Positions 17,804 through 27,073 of a DNA stretch of 64,000 bases are shown in pieces. The position numbers were made by a program, and so were the translations under genes. Origin of the DNA: Jiella sonneratiae (GTDB lineage Bacteria; Pseudomonadota; Alphaproteobacteria; Rhizobiales; Rhizobiaceae); contig NZ_JAFMPY010000001.1 in assembly GCF_017353515.1 (NCBI RefSeq), forward strand, positions 62,001 through 126,000. Reading direction: 5' to 3'. The first letter of the stretch is position 1, and every line of letters begins with the position of its first letter. Under the pieces are notes generated by a model. That model was not told the DNA's origin. It saw only the letters and a program-made list of their open reading frames with translations, and did no database searches.

Positions 17804-18519
17804 GTGCAGCTTCCGCAAAGCTCGAGGTCGCGGCGCTGAACAGCTTCTACGGCCCGGTGCAGATCCTCTTCGACGTCGGCTTTTCCGTCGGCCGCGGCGA
17901 GGTGGTGGCCCTGCTCGGCCGCAACGGCGCCGGCAAGTCGACCACCTTCAAGTCGCTGATGGGTCTCGTCGACCGGCGCGAGGGCGCGATCCGCTTCGAG
18001 GCGGAGGACATCGCCCGCCTGCCGACCTACGAGATCGCGCGGCGCGGCCTCGGCTACGTGCCGGAGGACCGGCGCGTCTTCGCCGAACTCACCGTCGAGG
18101 AAAACCTCGAGGTCGGCCGCCAGCCGGCTCGCGGCGACGCCGCCACCTGGACGCCGGAGCGGCTCTACGCCCTCTTCCCGAACCTCGCCGAGATGCGCCG
18201 GCGGCCCGGCGGCCAGATGAGCGGCGGCGAGCAGCAGATGCTGACGATCTCCCGCACGCTGATGGGCAATCCCTCCCTCGTTCTTCTCGACGAGCCGTCG
18301 GAGGGTCTGGCGCCGAAGATCATTGAGCAGATGGCGGACGCGATCCTCGCCATGAAGCGCGAAGGCCTCAGCATCCTCCTCTCCGAGCAGAACCTCCACT
18401 TCGCCCGGCTGATCTCAGACCGTGCCTACATTCTCGAAAAGGGCCGCATCCGCTTTTCCGGCACCGTCGCCGAACTCGAGGCGAACACCGCCGTGCGCGA
18501 CCAGTATCTCGCCGTCTGA
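17800..18519 (+). CDS. HAAT-type ABC transporter ATPase, LivF-like
   Basis: A 239-residue second ATPase of the importer. It shows Walker A GRNGAGKST, the LivF-typical GLGYVPEDRRVF block, signature MSGGEQQML and Walker B LVLLDEPSEGLAP, with the H-loop position occupied by Gln-Asn (LLSEQNLHFA), which is normal for LivF. Its start overlaps livG by 4 bp. It ends 7 bp before the nicotinate dehydrogenase small-subunit gene, which ties transport and the first catabolic step into one transcript. Confidence 0.93.
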   Translation: MSAASAKLEVAALNSFYGPVQILFDVGFSVGRGEVVALLGRNGAGKSTTFKSLMGLVDRREGAIRFEAEDIARLPTYEIARRGLGYVPEDRRVFAELTVEENLEVGRQPARGDAATWTPERLYALFPNLAEMRRRPGGQMSGGEQQMLTISRTLMGNPSLVLLDEPSEGLAPKIIEQMADAILAMKREGLSILLSEQNLHFARLISDRAYILEKGRIRFSGTVAELEANTAVRDQYLAV

Positions 18520-18526
18520 GGCCGCA

Positions 18527-19039
18527 ATGACGCCAAAGAGCGACGCCGCGATCTCACTGACGGTCAACGGCACCGACCATCGCCTCGCCGTTCCGCCGGC
18601 CGCGCCGCTTCTCGACGTGCTGCGCAACGACCTTCGCCTCAACGGCCCGAAATTCGGTTGCGGCCTCGGCCAGTGCGGCGCCTGCACGGTGCTGATCGAC
18701 GGGCTTGCCGCCCGCGCCTGCACCATACCCGCCGGATCGGTCGCCGGCCGGCGGATCGTCACCCTCGAAGGGCTTTCGCGGGACGGTCGCCTCGATGCGG
18801 TGCAGGAGGCCTTCGTAGCGGAACAGGCCGTCCAGTGCGGCTACTGTCTCAACGGCATGATCATGACGCTGAAGGCGCTGACCCTGCGCGATCCTGCGCC
18901 GGACGAGCGGGCGATCCGCGAGGCGCTCCGCTACAATCTCTGCCGCTGCGGGACGCATCTGGAGATTCTCGCGGCCGCCCGCCGCGCTTGCGGGCTTCGG
19001 CCTGACGCGCGACTGTCGGCGAGGGACGGGGGCGCATGA
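18527..19039 (+). CDS. nicA: Nicotinate dehydrogenase-type 2Fe-2S subunit (NicA-like)
   Basis: A 170-residue electron-transfer subunit of a molybdenum hydroxylase, carrying two 2Fe-2S clusters. The plant-type cluster motif FGCGLGQCGACTVL with a later Cys occupies about residues 43-65; the second motif, QCGYCLNGMIM with NLCRCGTHLEI, lies near 105-145. The ATG at 18527 follows TGAGGCCGCA; longer upstream frames run into the ATPase gene. The stop overlaps the next start by 4 bp. With the following gene it matches the two-component NicAB of Pseudomonas putida, which hydroxylates nicotinate at C6 without an FAD subunit. Isoquinoline-type (Ior) dehydrogenases share this architecture and are the main alternative. 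Confidence 0.88.
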   Translation: MTPKSDAAISLTVNGTDHRLAVPPAAPLLDVLRNDLRLNGPKFGCGLGQCGACTVLIDGLAARACTIPAGSVAGRRIVTLEGLSRDGRLDAVQEAFVAEQAVQCGYCLNGMIMTLKALTLRDPAPDERAIREALRYNLCRCGTHLEILAAARRACGLRPDARLSARDGGA

Positions 19040-22000
19040 CCGACGCCGCACGCACCGGCGATCAGGAGGAAGCCCGCCTCGTCATCGAGCGCGGCTCCGC
19101 CTCGGGCAGCGCCGAAACCTTCCTTATCGTCCACGCCGACGGCCGCGTCACCGGCCACAACGGCCATGTCGATCTTGGCACCGGCATTGCCACCGCGCTC
19201 GCCCAGATCGTTGCGGAAGAGCTCGACGCCGCGCCCGACCAGGTGGCGATGGTGCTCGGCGACACTGGCCGGACGCCGGACCAGGGCCCGACGATCGCCA
19301 GCGAGACCATCCAGGTCGCCGCCGTGCCGCTCCGCAAGGCCGCGGCCCAGGCGCGGGGGATCCTCCTGTCGCGGGCCGCGCGCCTCCTCGACGCGGCGCC
19401 GGAGGACCTCGCCATCGAGGCCGGCCTCGTCTTCGCGCCGGGCAGCAACCGCCGCCTCGGCTTCGGCGAGATCCTCGCCGGCGCCACCATCCGCGCCGAA
19501 CTCGACCTCGCCACGCCGGTCAAGCCGGCGGAGGCCTACCGGCTGGTCGGCACCTCGCTGCCGCGCGTCGACATTCCGGACAAGGTCAGCGGCCGCGCCA
19601 CCTACGTCCACGACGTCCGGCTTCCCGGCATGCTGCACGGCCGGGTCGTCAGGCCGCCCTATGCCGGGCGCGACAGCGGCGACTTCATCGGCCGCAGCCT
19701 CCTTTTTGTCGACCGCGCATCGGTCGCCTCGCTGCCCGGCTTCGTCGAGCTCGTGGTGATCGCCGATTTCGTCGGCATCGTCTGCGAGCGCGAGGATCAG
19801 GCGGCGGAGGCCGCCCGGCGGCTGAAGATCGCCTGGCGCGAGCCGCCCCCGCTCCCCGGCCTCGACGACCTCGCGGCGGCGTTGACCGCCCATCCCGCGA
19901 CGCCGCGCACCTTGTCCGACCACGGCGACGTCGAGGCGGTCCTGCCCGGGTCCGCCGTTCGTCTCAAGCGGCGTTATGTCTGGCCCTATCAGATGCACGC
20001 CTCGATCGGCCCGTCCTGCGCGGTTGCGGATTTTCGCGACGGGCTGCTGACGCTCTGGTCGGGAACGCAGAACCCGCACATGCTGCGCGGCGACCTCTGC
20101 CGTCTGCTGCAGCTTCCCCCCGAGCGGATCGACATCAGGCGCCACGAGGCGGCGGGCTGCTACGGGCGGAACTGCGCCGACGACGTCAGCGCCGATGCGA
20201 GCCTCCTGTCGCGGGCGGTCGGCCGGCCCGTGCGCGTGCAGCTCACCCGCGCTGAGGAGCATGCCTGGGAGCCGAAGGGCGCCGCCCAGCTCATCGACGT
20301 CGAAGGCGGGCTTTCCGCCGACGGCGGCCTTGCCGCCTACGACTTCGAGACCCGCTATCCCTCCAACCGCGGGCCGAACCTCGCGCTGCTCCTCACCGGT
20401 GCCATTTCACCCGACCCGCAGCCCTCGGACATGGGCGACAGGACGGCGATCCCACCCTATCGCTACGCGGCCGAGCGCATCCGCGTCCACGACATGGCGC
20501 CGATCGTGCGGGCCTCCTGGATGCGCGGCGTCTCGGCCATGCCGAACTCGTTCGCCCATGAGAGCTTCATCGACGAGCTGGCGGCCGCGGCCGTGGAAGA
20601 TCCCGTCGCCTTCCGGCTGCGGCATCTGAAGGATCCGCGCGCCGCCGAGCTCGTCAGGGCGACGGCCGGCCGCGCCGGCTGGGTGGAGCGCAGCGGCCCG
20701 CGCCGTACGGGCGACGGCAGCGGCGAGGGCGGCAAGCTCTACGGTCAGGGCTTCGCCTATGCCGTCTACGTCCACGGCGCCTTTCCCGGCACAGCCGCCG
20801 CCCACGCCGCCTGGATCGCCGAGGTCGCGGTCGACCGCAGGACCGGCGAGGTCGCGCTGGAGCGGGTGGTGGTCGGCCACGACACCGGCCAGATGATCAA
20901 CCCGGCCGGCGTCAGGCACCAGATCCACGGCAACGTCGTGCAGTCCGCGAGCCGCGTCCTCAAGGAGGAGGTGGCGTTCGAGAACTCCACCGTTGCGAGC
21001 CGCGACTGGGGCAGCTATCCGATCGCGCAGTTTCCCGAGATTCCGGACGTCGACGTCCTGATGCTGCCGCGCCCGGCCGATCCGCCGCTCGGCGTCGGCG
21101 AATCCGCGTCGGTGCCGAGCGCCGCGGCGATCGCGAATGCGATCTTCGACGCCACCGGCGTCCGCTTTCGGGAACTCCCCTTCACGCCGGAGAGGATCAA
21201 GGCCGGCCTCGACGCGGCCTGGGGCGCGCCAGCGCCGCCGGCGCGGCTCGAACCCGCGGCGCCGGCCCCCGCCCCGGGGACGGTGTCGCCGCGCCGTCGC
21301 CCGCCGCTGCTGCGCCGGCTTCTCGCTCCCGTCCTCGCCGGTCTCGCCGCGACGATCGGTACCGCCGCCGTCGGCCTCGTTCTCAGGGCGCCGATCGCGC
21401 CCGTCGCGCCGCCGGATCCCGCCACATGGTCGGCCGCCACTCTCGAACGCGGCCGCCAGCTCGCCGCGCTCGGCGACTGCGCCGTCTGCCACACCGTTCC
21501 GGGCGGCAGCGCCAATGCCGGCGGACGGGCGATCGAGACGCCGTTCGGAACGGTCTATTCGACCAACATCACTCCCGACCCCGAAACCGGCATCGGCGCC
21601 TGGTCCTATCCGGCCTTCGCCCGGGCAATGCGCGAGGGGATCTCCCGCGACGGGCGGCATCTCTATCCCGCCTTTCCCTACAGTGCCTTCGCGAAGACCG
21701 GCGAGGCCGACCTCGAGGCGCTCTACGCCCATCTGATGGCGCAGCCGCCGGTGCGCGCGACACCCCCGGCCACCGCCCTCGCCTTTCCCTTCAACCTGCG
21801 GCCGCTGATGGCCGGCTGGAACGCGCTCTACCACAAGGCCGAAGCCCTGCGGCCGGTGGTTTCCCGCAGCGAGGCCTGGAACCGCGGCCGCTATCTCGTC
21901 GAGGGCCTCGGCCATTGCAGCGCCTGCCACTCGCCACGCAACCCGCTCGGAGCCGAAAAGCGCGGCGCGGCGCATCTTTCCGGCGGCATTGCGGACGGCT

Positions 22001-22626
22001 GGCACGCGCCGGCGCTGGACGGTACGGGCGAAGCGCCGCTCGGCTGGACGCAAGACGCGCTCTACGCCTATCTGAGGACCGGCCGTTCGGCCGAACACGG
22101 CGCCGCGGCCGGCTCGATGGCGCCGGTCGTCGCCTCGCTTACGGGGGTGCCGGATACCGACATCCGGGCGATGGCCGTCTACCTCGCCTCGCTCTCGAAA
22201 GCTGCGCCCCAGGGCGACCGGCAGGCCGAGGCGGCGCGGCTCGTTGCCGCGAGCGAGGCCGACATCCGGCCGGCACAGAGCCTCGGTGCGCGGCTCTATG
22301 ACGGGGCATGCGCGGTCTGCCACCGCTCCGGGGCAGAGGCCACGCTGTTCAATGCCGGAACCCCGCTCGCCCTGACGACGGCGGTCAACGCCGCAGCGCC
22401 CGACAATCTGATCCGAACGATCTTCGGCGGCCTCGCCCCGGCGGCGAGCGGCGCCCACAGCGCCATGCCCGGCTTTGCCGAAACCTTCACCGACCGGCAG
22501 GTGGCGGCGCTCGTTAGCTATCTCCGCAGCCGGTTCGCCCGCGGCCGCGCGCCGTGGGACGATGTCGAGGCGCGCGTCGCGAAGATCCGGGCGTCGCTGT
22601 CGGAGGCCTCGACCGCCGGCGGCTGA
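19036..22626 (+). CDS. nicB: Nicotinate dehydrogenase molybdopterin subunit fused to three c-type heme domains (NicB-like)
   Basis: A 1196-residue protein predicted to hydroxylate nicotinate to 6-hydroxynicotinate and pass electrons to the respiratory chain. Residues 1-735 form the molybdopterin-binding part; the GHNGHVDLGTG block sits at the N-terminus, ahead of the hammerhead-like ATYVHDVRLPGMLHG region, an order seen in NicB/IorB proteins. A basic stretch and one membrane segment occupy about 754-785. Three heme-binding motifs follow: CAVCH near 815, CSACH near 960 and CAVCH near 1092. Length and layout match P. putida NicB closely. No signal peptide was seen at the N-terminus, so the topology of the catalytic part versus the hemes is unclear. 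No dedicated maturation factor (XdhC-like) lies nearby. Confidence 0.88.
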   Translation: MTDAARTGDQEEARLVIERGSASGSAETFLIVHADGRVTGHNGHVDLGTGIATALAQIVAEELDAAPDQVAMVLGDTGRTPDQGPTIASETIQVAAVPLRKAAAQARGILLSRAARLLDAAPEDLAIEAGLVFAPGSNRRLGFGEILAGATIRAELDLATPVKPAEAYRLVGTSLPRVDIPDKVSGRATYVHDVRLPGMLHGRVVRPPYAGRDSGDFIGRSLLFVDRASVASLPGFVELVVIADFVGIVCEREDQAAEAARRLKIAWREPPPLPGLDDLAAALTAHPATPRTLSDHGDVEAVLPGSAVRLKRRYVWPYQMHASIGPSCAVADFRDGLLTLWSGTQNPHMLRGDLCRLLQLPPERIDIRRHEAAGCYGRNCADDVSADASLLSRAVGRPVRVQLTRAEEHAWEPKGAAQLIDVEGGLSADGGLAAYDFETRYPSNRGPNLALLLTGAISPDPQPSDMGDRTAIPPYRYAAERIRVHDMAPIVRASWMRGVSAMPNSFAHESFIDELAAAAVEDPVAFRLRHLKDPRAAELVRATAGRAGWVERSGPRRTGDGSGEGGKLYGQGFAYAVYVHGAFPGTAAAHAAWIAEVAVDRRTGEVALERVVVGHDTGQMINPAGVRHQIHGNVVQSASRVLKEEVAFENSTVASRDWGSYPIAQFPEIPDVDVLMLPRPADPPLGVGESASVPSAAAIANAIFDATGVRFRELPFTPERIKAGLDAAWGAPAPPARLEPAAPAPAPGTVSPRRRPPLLRRLLAPVLAGLAATIGTAAVGLVLRAPIAPVAPPDPATWSAATLERGRQLAALGDCAVCHTVPGGSANAGGRAIETPFGTVYSTNITPDPETGIGAWSYPAFARAMREGISRDGRHLYPAFPYSAFAKTGEADLEALYAHLMAQPPVRATPPATALAFPFNLRPLMAGWNALYHKAEALRPVVSRSEAWNRGRYLVEGLGHCSACHSPRNPLGAEKRGAAHLSGGIADGWHAPALDGTGEAPLGWTQDALYAYLRTGRSAEHGAAAGSMAPVVASLTGVPDTDIRAMAVYLASLSKAAPQGDRQAEAARLVAASEADIRPAQSLGARLYDGACAVCHRSGAEATLFNAGTPLALTTAVNAAAPDNLIRTIFGGLAPAASGAHSAMPGFAETFTDRQVAALVSYLRSRFARGRAPWDDVEARVAKIRASLSEASTAGG

Positions 22627-22829
22627 CGGACTGAGCCCGGCGCCGCGTCGTGCGCCAGGGACCTGGCGCGACTTTTCTCACTCAAGGGGTATCGGCGTTC
22701 GACCGTCCCCGCAGGCTTCGAGGGTCCGCCGCTTCGCGGCCCGGGCCGCTCCCGTGGCGCGCGGTGCTGTGGGCTTCACGGACAGGGCAATCGATCGAGG
22801 GGCCAGACGCCGTCGGCGACGCCGCGTCG

Positions 22830-23411
22830 TCAGATCAGGCCGAGGGTCCAGGTCACGATCTCGCCGGTGATCTCGTCGAACGCCCGGTTGAGCGCCGCCA
22901 CATAAGCGCCGTTGCCGCTGCCCGTGACCGGCGCTGCGGCCGAGAACACCCGCGTCTGCCGGACCGTGCCGTTGCGGTCGTTCAGCGCCTTCACCGAGAT
23001 GTCGATCCGCGCCGTCGCGGCGCCCGCCGTATCGATCTCGAAGCGCCGGATCTCCATGATCAGCTGGTAGTCGATCGCCAGCCCCTGCCCCGGCACGCCC
23101 ACCGCGCCGATCCGGCCGGTGTTCTCGAAGGCCTGCAGCAGCCGCAGCTGCACCATGCGCGGCAGCCGGTCGCTCCACTGGCTCTTGGCGAGATACTGGA
23201 CGGCATAGGGCGCCGTCTTGATGACGATCTTGTCGGTGTCGATCGTCTTGATCGCCGTCGGCTCGGGAATGAGGATCTGCGCCCGCGTCGCGCCGCGCAC
23301 CGCGACATTGGCCGGCGAGGACAGCTCGAACGTATCCGGGGGCACGGAGGTGCAGCCGGCCAGAAGCACGCCCGCGAGCATCGCCATCGCTGCTGTCTTC
23401 GTGACGGTCAT
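22830..23411 (-). CDS. ABC-type transport auxiliary lipoprotein (PqiC/MlaD-partner type)
   Basis: A 193-residue outer-membrane-directed lipoprotein of the ABC-transport auxiliary component family that accompanies MCE systems. The signal peptide MTVTKTAAMAMLAGVLLAGC ends in a clear lipobox with lipidated Cys20. The body holds the family pattern of LIPEPTAIKTIDTDKIVI, SQWSDRLPRMVQLRLLQAFE and IDYQLIMEIRRFEI. The start has GAGGGGAA upstream; a longer in-frame extension to 23591 lacks a signal peptide and was rejected. It is the last gene of the mlaE-mlaF-mlaD operon, 243 bp after mlaD. It probably bridges the periplasmic MCE assembly to the outer membrane. Confidence 0.88.
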   Translation of the reverse strand: MTVTKTAAMAMLAGVLLAGCTSVPPDTFELSSPANVAVRGATRAQILIPEPTAIKTIDTDKIVIKTAPYAVQYLAKSQWSDRLPRMVQLRLLQAFENTGRIGAVGVPGQGLAIDYQLIMEIRRFEIDTAGAATARIDISVKALNDRNGTVRQTRVFSAAAPVTGSGNGAYVAALNRAFDEITGEIVTWTLGLI

Positions 23412-23654
23412 CGTCGCGACATTCCCCTCGTCTTTCGGCGCGGCGATCGAAAGCGACTCTCGCGCCGTGAAAGCCCAACGTTTCGCCGGGCTTGCACCGT
23501 TGCTTGCATCCGCAACCGGGCCTGTCAATCGCCCGGGCGCCCGCGCCGTCCGGCAGTCACACAAACTTCGCCGGCGGGGCCCGATTGCCACAAGCGGCCG
23601 GGCGGCCCGGCTTGCAGGGGCCCGGCCCGACGGGAGAGACCGATGCCGCCGCCG

Positions 23655-26180
23655 CTACCGGCGGGTGCGCCCGTCATACTGCTTCACTTCGTCGCCGCCG
23701 TAGATCAGCCGGCTCGGATTGTTGGAGAAGTCGGAGACGGCGTTGTCGATGCGGTTGACCGTGCGGTTGACGTTGCCGATCAGCGACTGGAACTCCCGCA
23801 GCCCCTGGCCCGAGAAGCGCTGCAGATTGGCCGAGATCGGCGCCACCTGCTCCTGGATCGACTGGGCGGCGCCGCGCACCGACTGCAGGGCGCCGGAAAG
23901 ATCGGCGCCGAGCTTGGTGCCGCTTCCCGCCCCGGCGAAGACGTCGTCGATCGACTTGATCACCCCGTCGATCTTGCCGGAGGCGTTCTTCAGGCTTTCG
24001 CTCGTCGCCTGGACGTTGGCGACGATCTCGTCGATCTGCGGCCGCTTCGCGCCGAGGTCGGTGGCGACGCCGGCGATCGAATCGGCGGCCTTGGCGACGT
24101 TGTCGGTCGCCGCCGAGACGTTGTCGACCGCCCGGTTCACCTTGGCCGGATCGATGCTGGCGAGAAGCGTGTCGAGCTGCGCGCGGGTTTCCGAGAATCC
24201 CTTCACGGCTTCGTCGATGGTCAGCACCGCCGAATTGACCCGCTCGACGATCGACTGGATCTCGGGCGTCTTCTCGCGCAGCGCGGTGGTGATCGCGCCG
24301 ACATTGTCGATCGAGCGGTTGATCGCCTTGGTGTCGATCGCGTCGACCATGCCCTTGGCGCCGTCGAGCGTCGAATTCAGCTTGGTCGATGCGGCGCTGA
24401 CGTTCTCGCTGATCGGGCCGAGGCTCGCCATCAGCTTGTCGATGTCGCCCGCCCGCTGCGCCACCGTCGTGGTGATCTGGTTGACGTTCTGGGCGCTGTG
24501 CGAGAAGGCGCTGATCGCCGAGGAGATCGCCTCCTTCTGGTCATTCACCGTGTCGGTCACCGAAGCGACGTTGGTCGCCGTCCTGGTCACCTGGTCGAGG
24601 GTCGTCGCGACCTTCTCCGGGTCCACCGCGGCGATCACCTTGTCGGCGTTCTGCAGCGTCACGTCGAGCCGGTTGGCCACCCGGTTGGCGGTGTCGGAGA
24701 TCGGCGCCAGATTGGCGAGCGTCCGGTCGAGCTCCTCGCGCCGGTCGGCGACGGTCTTGGTCACCGCCTCGACGTTCGACATGGCGTTCGACGCGCCTTG
24801 CACGATCGTGTCGATGGCGCCGGACTGGTCGCTCAGCTTCTGGCTCAGCGCGGCGACGTTGGTCGCGGTCTGCGACGCGGCGTCGATGGTCGAGGAGACC
24901 TTCTTCGGATCGATCGAGGCCACAACCTGGTCGGCCGAGGCGAGCGTCCGGTTGAGCGTCGTCGCGGCCTCGCCGACCTCGTCGGAGATCGGGCCGAGAT
25001 TCTTCAGCAGCCTGTCGATGTCGGCGGAGCGCTCGGCCACCGTCGTCGTCAGCCGGTCGACGTTCTTGGCCGAGTTGGCGAAACCGCTGATCGCCGAGGA
25101 GATCGCCTCCTTCTGCTCATTTACCGTGTCGGTCACCGCGGCGACGTTGGTCGCCGTCCTGGTCACCTGGTCGAGGGTGGTCGCGACCTTCTCAGGGTCC
25201 ACCGCGGCGAGCACCTTGTCGGCGCTGGTCAGCGTCGTGCCGAGCTTCGTCGCGACGTCGGTTGCGGTGTCGGCGAAGGGTCCGAGCGCGCCGACGAAGC
25301 GGTCGATGCCGTCGGCATTGCGGGTGATCACGTCGCCGATCCTGCCGACGCCGTTGGCGGCGGACTGGACGGAATCGACGACGCTGCCGATCCTCTCCGA
25401 CTGGGCGCGGACGTTGTCGCTCACCGCCGTGACGTTGTCGACGATCCGGCCGACCTCGTCGGTGTCGACCGCGGCGAGAATGTCCGTGGCCTTTTTGATG
25501 GCGCTCGGCAGCGCGTCGGCGACGTTGCGGGCGCTGACGGCGAGCTTGGAGATGCTGTCGACGAAATTGTCGATGTTGTCGGTGTTCTTCGCCAGCGCCG
25601 CGGTGAAGGTCTCGACGTTCTCCGAGGTCTTGGCGACGTTGGCGATGGTGGTCTGGACGCCCGGCCCGGCGTCCTTCACGATGCTCTCGAACTGACCGAG
25701 GATGCTGTTCGCGCGGTCGGCGATGTCGCGCGCCGTCGCGAGAATGTCGGTGACGTCGGAGGGATTGGCCCGGATCACCGGCGTCACGCCCTGCTGGCGC
25801 GCCTCCTCCATCAGGTTCGCGCCGCTCGGGTCGCCGCCCTTCAGCTCGATGAAGGCGTAGCCGGTCAGGCCCTGGAAGCCGATGTTCGCCTGGGTGTTCT
25901 CCTTCACCGGGATGGTCGGGTCGACCATCGTCGTCGCGATGACGACGCCGGGATTGTTGTTGTCGATCCTCAGCGCCGTGACCTGGCCGACCGGCAGGCC
26001 GTTGAACAGCACCTGGCTGCCCTGCTGCAGGCCGGTCACCGACCCCTCGATGCGCACGAGCAGCGGCACGCGGCTGTCGCCGCTCGAGGCGAAGACGCTC
26101 CAGTAGGTGAAGCCGAAGGCCAGCGCGAGCACGACGAGCGTGAAGATGCCGACACGGACGTAGTTGGCGTTGGTTTCCAT
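23655..26180 (-). CDS. mlaD: MCE-domain protein MlaD, unusually long
   Basis: Inner-membrane-anchored lipid-binding protein of an Mla-type phospholipid transporter. A membrane segment lies at about residues 10-30 and one MCE domain at about 38-116 (VTGLQQGSQVLFNGLPVGQV). From about 140 to 800 the protein is a long alternating helical region of imperfect repeats, with periodic motifs such as AAVDPEKVATTLDQ, TNVAAVTDTVN and ADIDRLLKNLGPISD. At 841 residues it looks longer than the alphaproteobacterial MlaD proteins I recall. A 140-bp stretch occurs twice within the repeat region. The start overlaps mlaF by ATGA. The helical part probably builds a periplasmic needle or barrel; its length may reflect the span to be crossed. 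Confidence 0.93.
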   Translation of the reverse strand: METNANYVRVGIFTLVVLALAFGFTYWSVFASSGDSRVPLLVRIEGSVTGLQQGSQVLFNGLPVGQVTALRIDNNNPGVVIATTMVDPTIPVKENTQANIGFQGLTGYAFIELKGGDPSGANLMEEARQQGVTPVIRANPSDVTDILATARDIADRANSILGQFESIVKDAGPGVQTTIANVAKTSENVETFTAALAKNTDNIDNFVDSISKLAVSARNVADALPSAIKKATDILAAVDTDEVGRIVDNVTAVSDNVRAQSERIGSVVDSVQSAANGVGRIGDVITRNADGIDRFVGALGPFADTATDVATKLGTTLTSADKVLAAVDPEKVATTLDQVTRTATNVAAVTDTVNEQKEAISSAISGFANSAKNVDRLTTTVAERSADIDRLLKNLGPISDEVGEAATTLNRTLASADQVVASIDPKKVSSTIDAASQTATNVAALSQKLSDQSGAIDTIVQGASNAMSNVEAVTKTVADRREELDRTLANLAPISDTANRVANRLDVTLQNADKVIAAVDPEKVATTLDQVTRTATNVASVTDTVNDQKEAISSAISAFSHSAQNVNQITTTVAQRAGDIDKLMASLGPISENVSAASTKLNSTLDGAKGMVDAIDTKAINRSIDNVGAITTALREKTPEIQSIVERVNSAVLTIDEAVKGFSETRAQLDTLLASIDPAKVNRAVDNVSAATDNVAKAADSIAGVATDLGAKRPQIDEIVANVQATSESLKNASGKIDGVIKSIDDVFAGAGSGTKLGADLSGALQSVRGAAQSIQEQVAPISANLQRFSGQGLREFQSLIGNVNRTVNRIDNAVSDFSNNPSRLIYGGDEVKQYDGRTRR
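24509..24648. repeat. Intragenic direct repeat in mlaD, copy at the 3' side
   Basis: This 140-bp stretch recurs at 25085-25224 with 7 mismatches, offset by 576 bp (192 codons), in the same reading frame. Other repeats of the gene are similar only at protein level, so this pair arose recently or is kept alike by gene conversion. Confidence 0.9.
25085..25224. repeat. Intragenic direct repeat in mlaD, copy at the 5' side
   Basis: Partner of the stretch at 24509-24648. Both encode the segments EKVATTLDQVTRTATNVA and QKEAISSAIS. Confidence 0.9.
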
Positions 26181-27073
26181 CAGGCGGCTCCATCGAACGG
26201 GGTCGGCCGCGCCGGCTTCGCATCATTCGTGACGATGGTGCGGGCGCGCTTGCCGTGGAAATAGGATTTCACCCAGGGGTGGTCGTAGTCGAGCATTTTG
26301 GCGAGCGGCCCCTCGACCAGCACCTTGCGCTCGCCGAGCACGGCGATGCGGTCGCAGGCCTGGAACAGGCTGTCGAGGTCGTGGGTGACCATGTAGACCG
26401 ACAGGCCGAGCGTGTCGCGCAGCGTCATGATGAGCTGGTCGAAGTCGGCCGCGCCGATCGGGTCGAGCCCCGAGGTCGGCTCGTCCAGGAACACGATCTC
26501 CGGATCGAGGGCGAGCGCGCGGGCGAGCGCGGCGCGCTTGATCATGCCGCCCGAGAGTTCGGAGGGGTACTTGTCGGCGGCGTCCGGCGCCAGCCCGACG
26601 AGGTCGATCTTCAGCATCGCCAGCTCGTGCATCAGCTTCGGCGAGAGGTCGAGATACTCCTTCATCGGCACCTCGATGTTCTCGCGCACCGTCAGCGCGG
26701 AAAACAACGCGCCGTGCTGGAAGAGCACGCCCCAGCGCCTTTCGACCGACAGCCGCTCGCGGTCGCTCGCCCGGTCGTAGTCGATGCCGAACACCTCGAT
26801 CGTGCCGGCATCCTTGGCGTTGAGGCCGAGGATGGTGCGCAGCAGCACCGACTTGCCGGCGCCCGAGGGTCCGACGAAGCCGAGGATCTCGCCGCGCCGG
26901 ACGTCGAGCGACAGATCGTCGAGCACCTTCTTGCCGCCGAAGGCGACGGTGACGCCGCGCGCCCGGATGACGACGTCGTCATCCGCCTGCCGGGCGGCGG
27001 CGGGCGCCTTGTCGCGGCCGGTCACCGTGGCGGGGTCTTCGAGCGTGGCGATGTCAGAGTCCGATCGAGGCAT
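26180..27073 (-). CDS. mlaF: Mla-type ABC transporter ATPase
   Basis: A 297-residue cytoplasmic ATPase of the phospholipid transporter. An N-terminal extension of about 35 residues precedes the ATPase domain. Walker A is GPSGAGKS, the signature is ELSGGMIKRAALARAL (the SGGM form is characteristic of MlaF), and Walker B is IVFLDEPTSGLDP; the H-loop is in MVTHDLDS. Its start lies inside the 3' end of mlaE (20-bp overlap) and its stop overlaps the mlaD start, so the three are translationally coupled. Confidence 0.95.
   Translation of the reverse strand: MPRSDSDIATLEDPATVTGRDKAPAAARQADDDVVIRARGVTVAFGGKKVLDDLSLDVRRGEILGFVGPSGAGKSVLLRTILGLNAKDAGTIEVFGIDYDRASDRERLSVERRWGVLFQHGALFSALTVRENIEVPMKEYLDLSPKLMHELAMLKIDLVGLAPDAADKYPSELSGGMIKRAALARALALDPEIVFLDEPTSGLDPIGAADFDQLIMTLRDTLGLSVYMVTHDLDSLFQACDRIAVLGERKVLVEGPLAKMLDYDHPWVKSYFHGKRARTIVTNDAKPARPTPFDGAA

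Noticed and set aside
22650-26264. A 1204-codon open frame antisense to mlaD and its lipoprotein gene
   Set aside because: It follows the repeats of mlaD on the opposite strand, lacks a ribosome site and any family resemblance.
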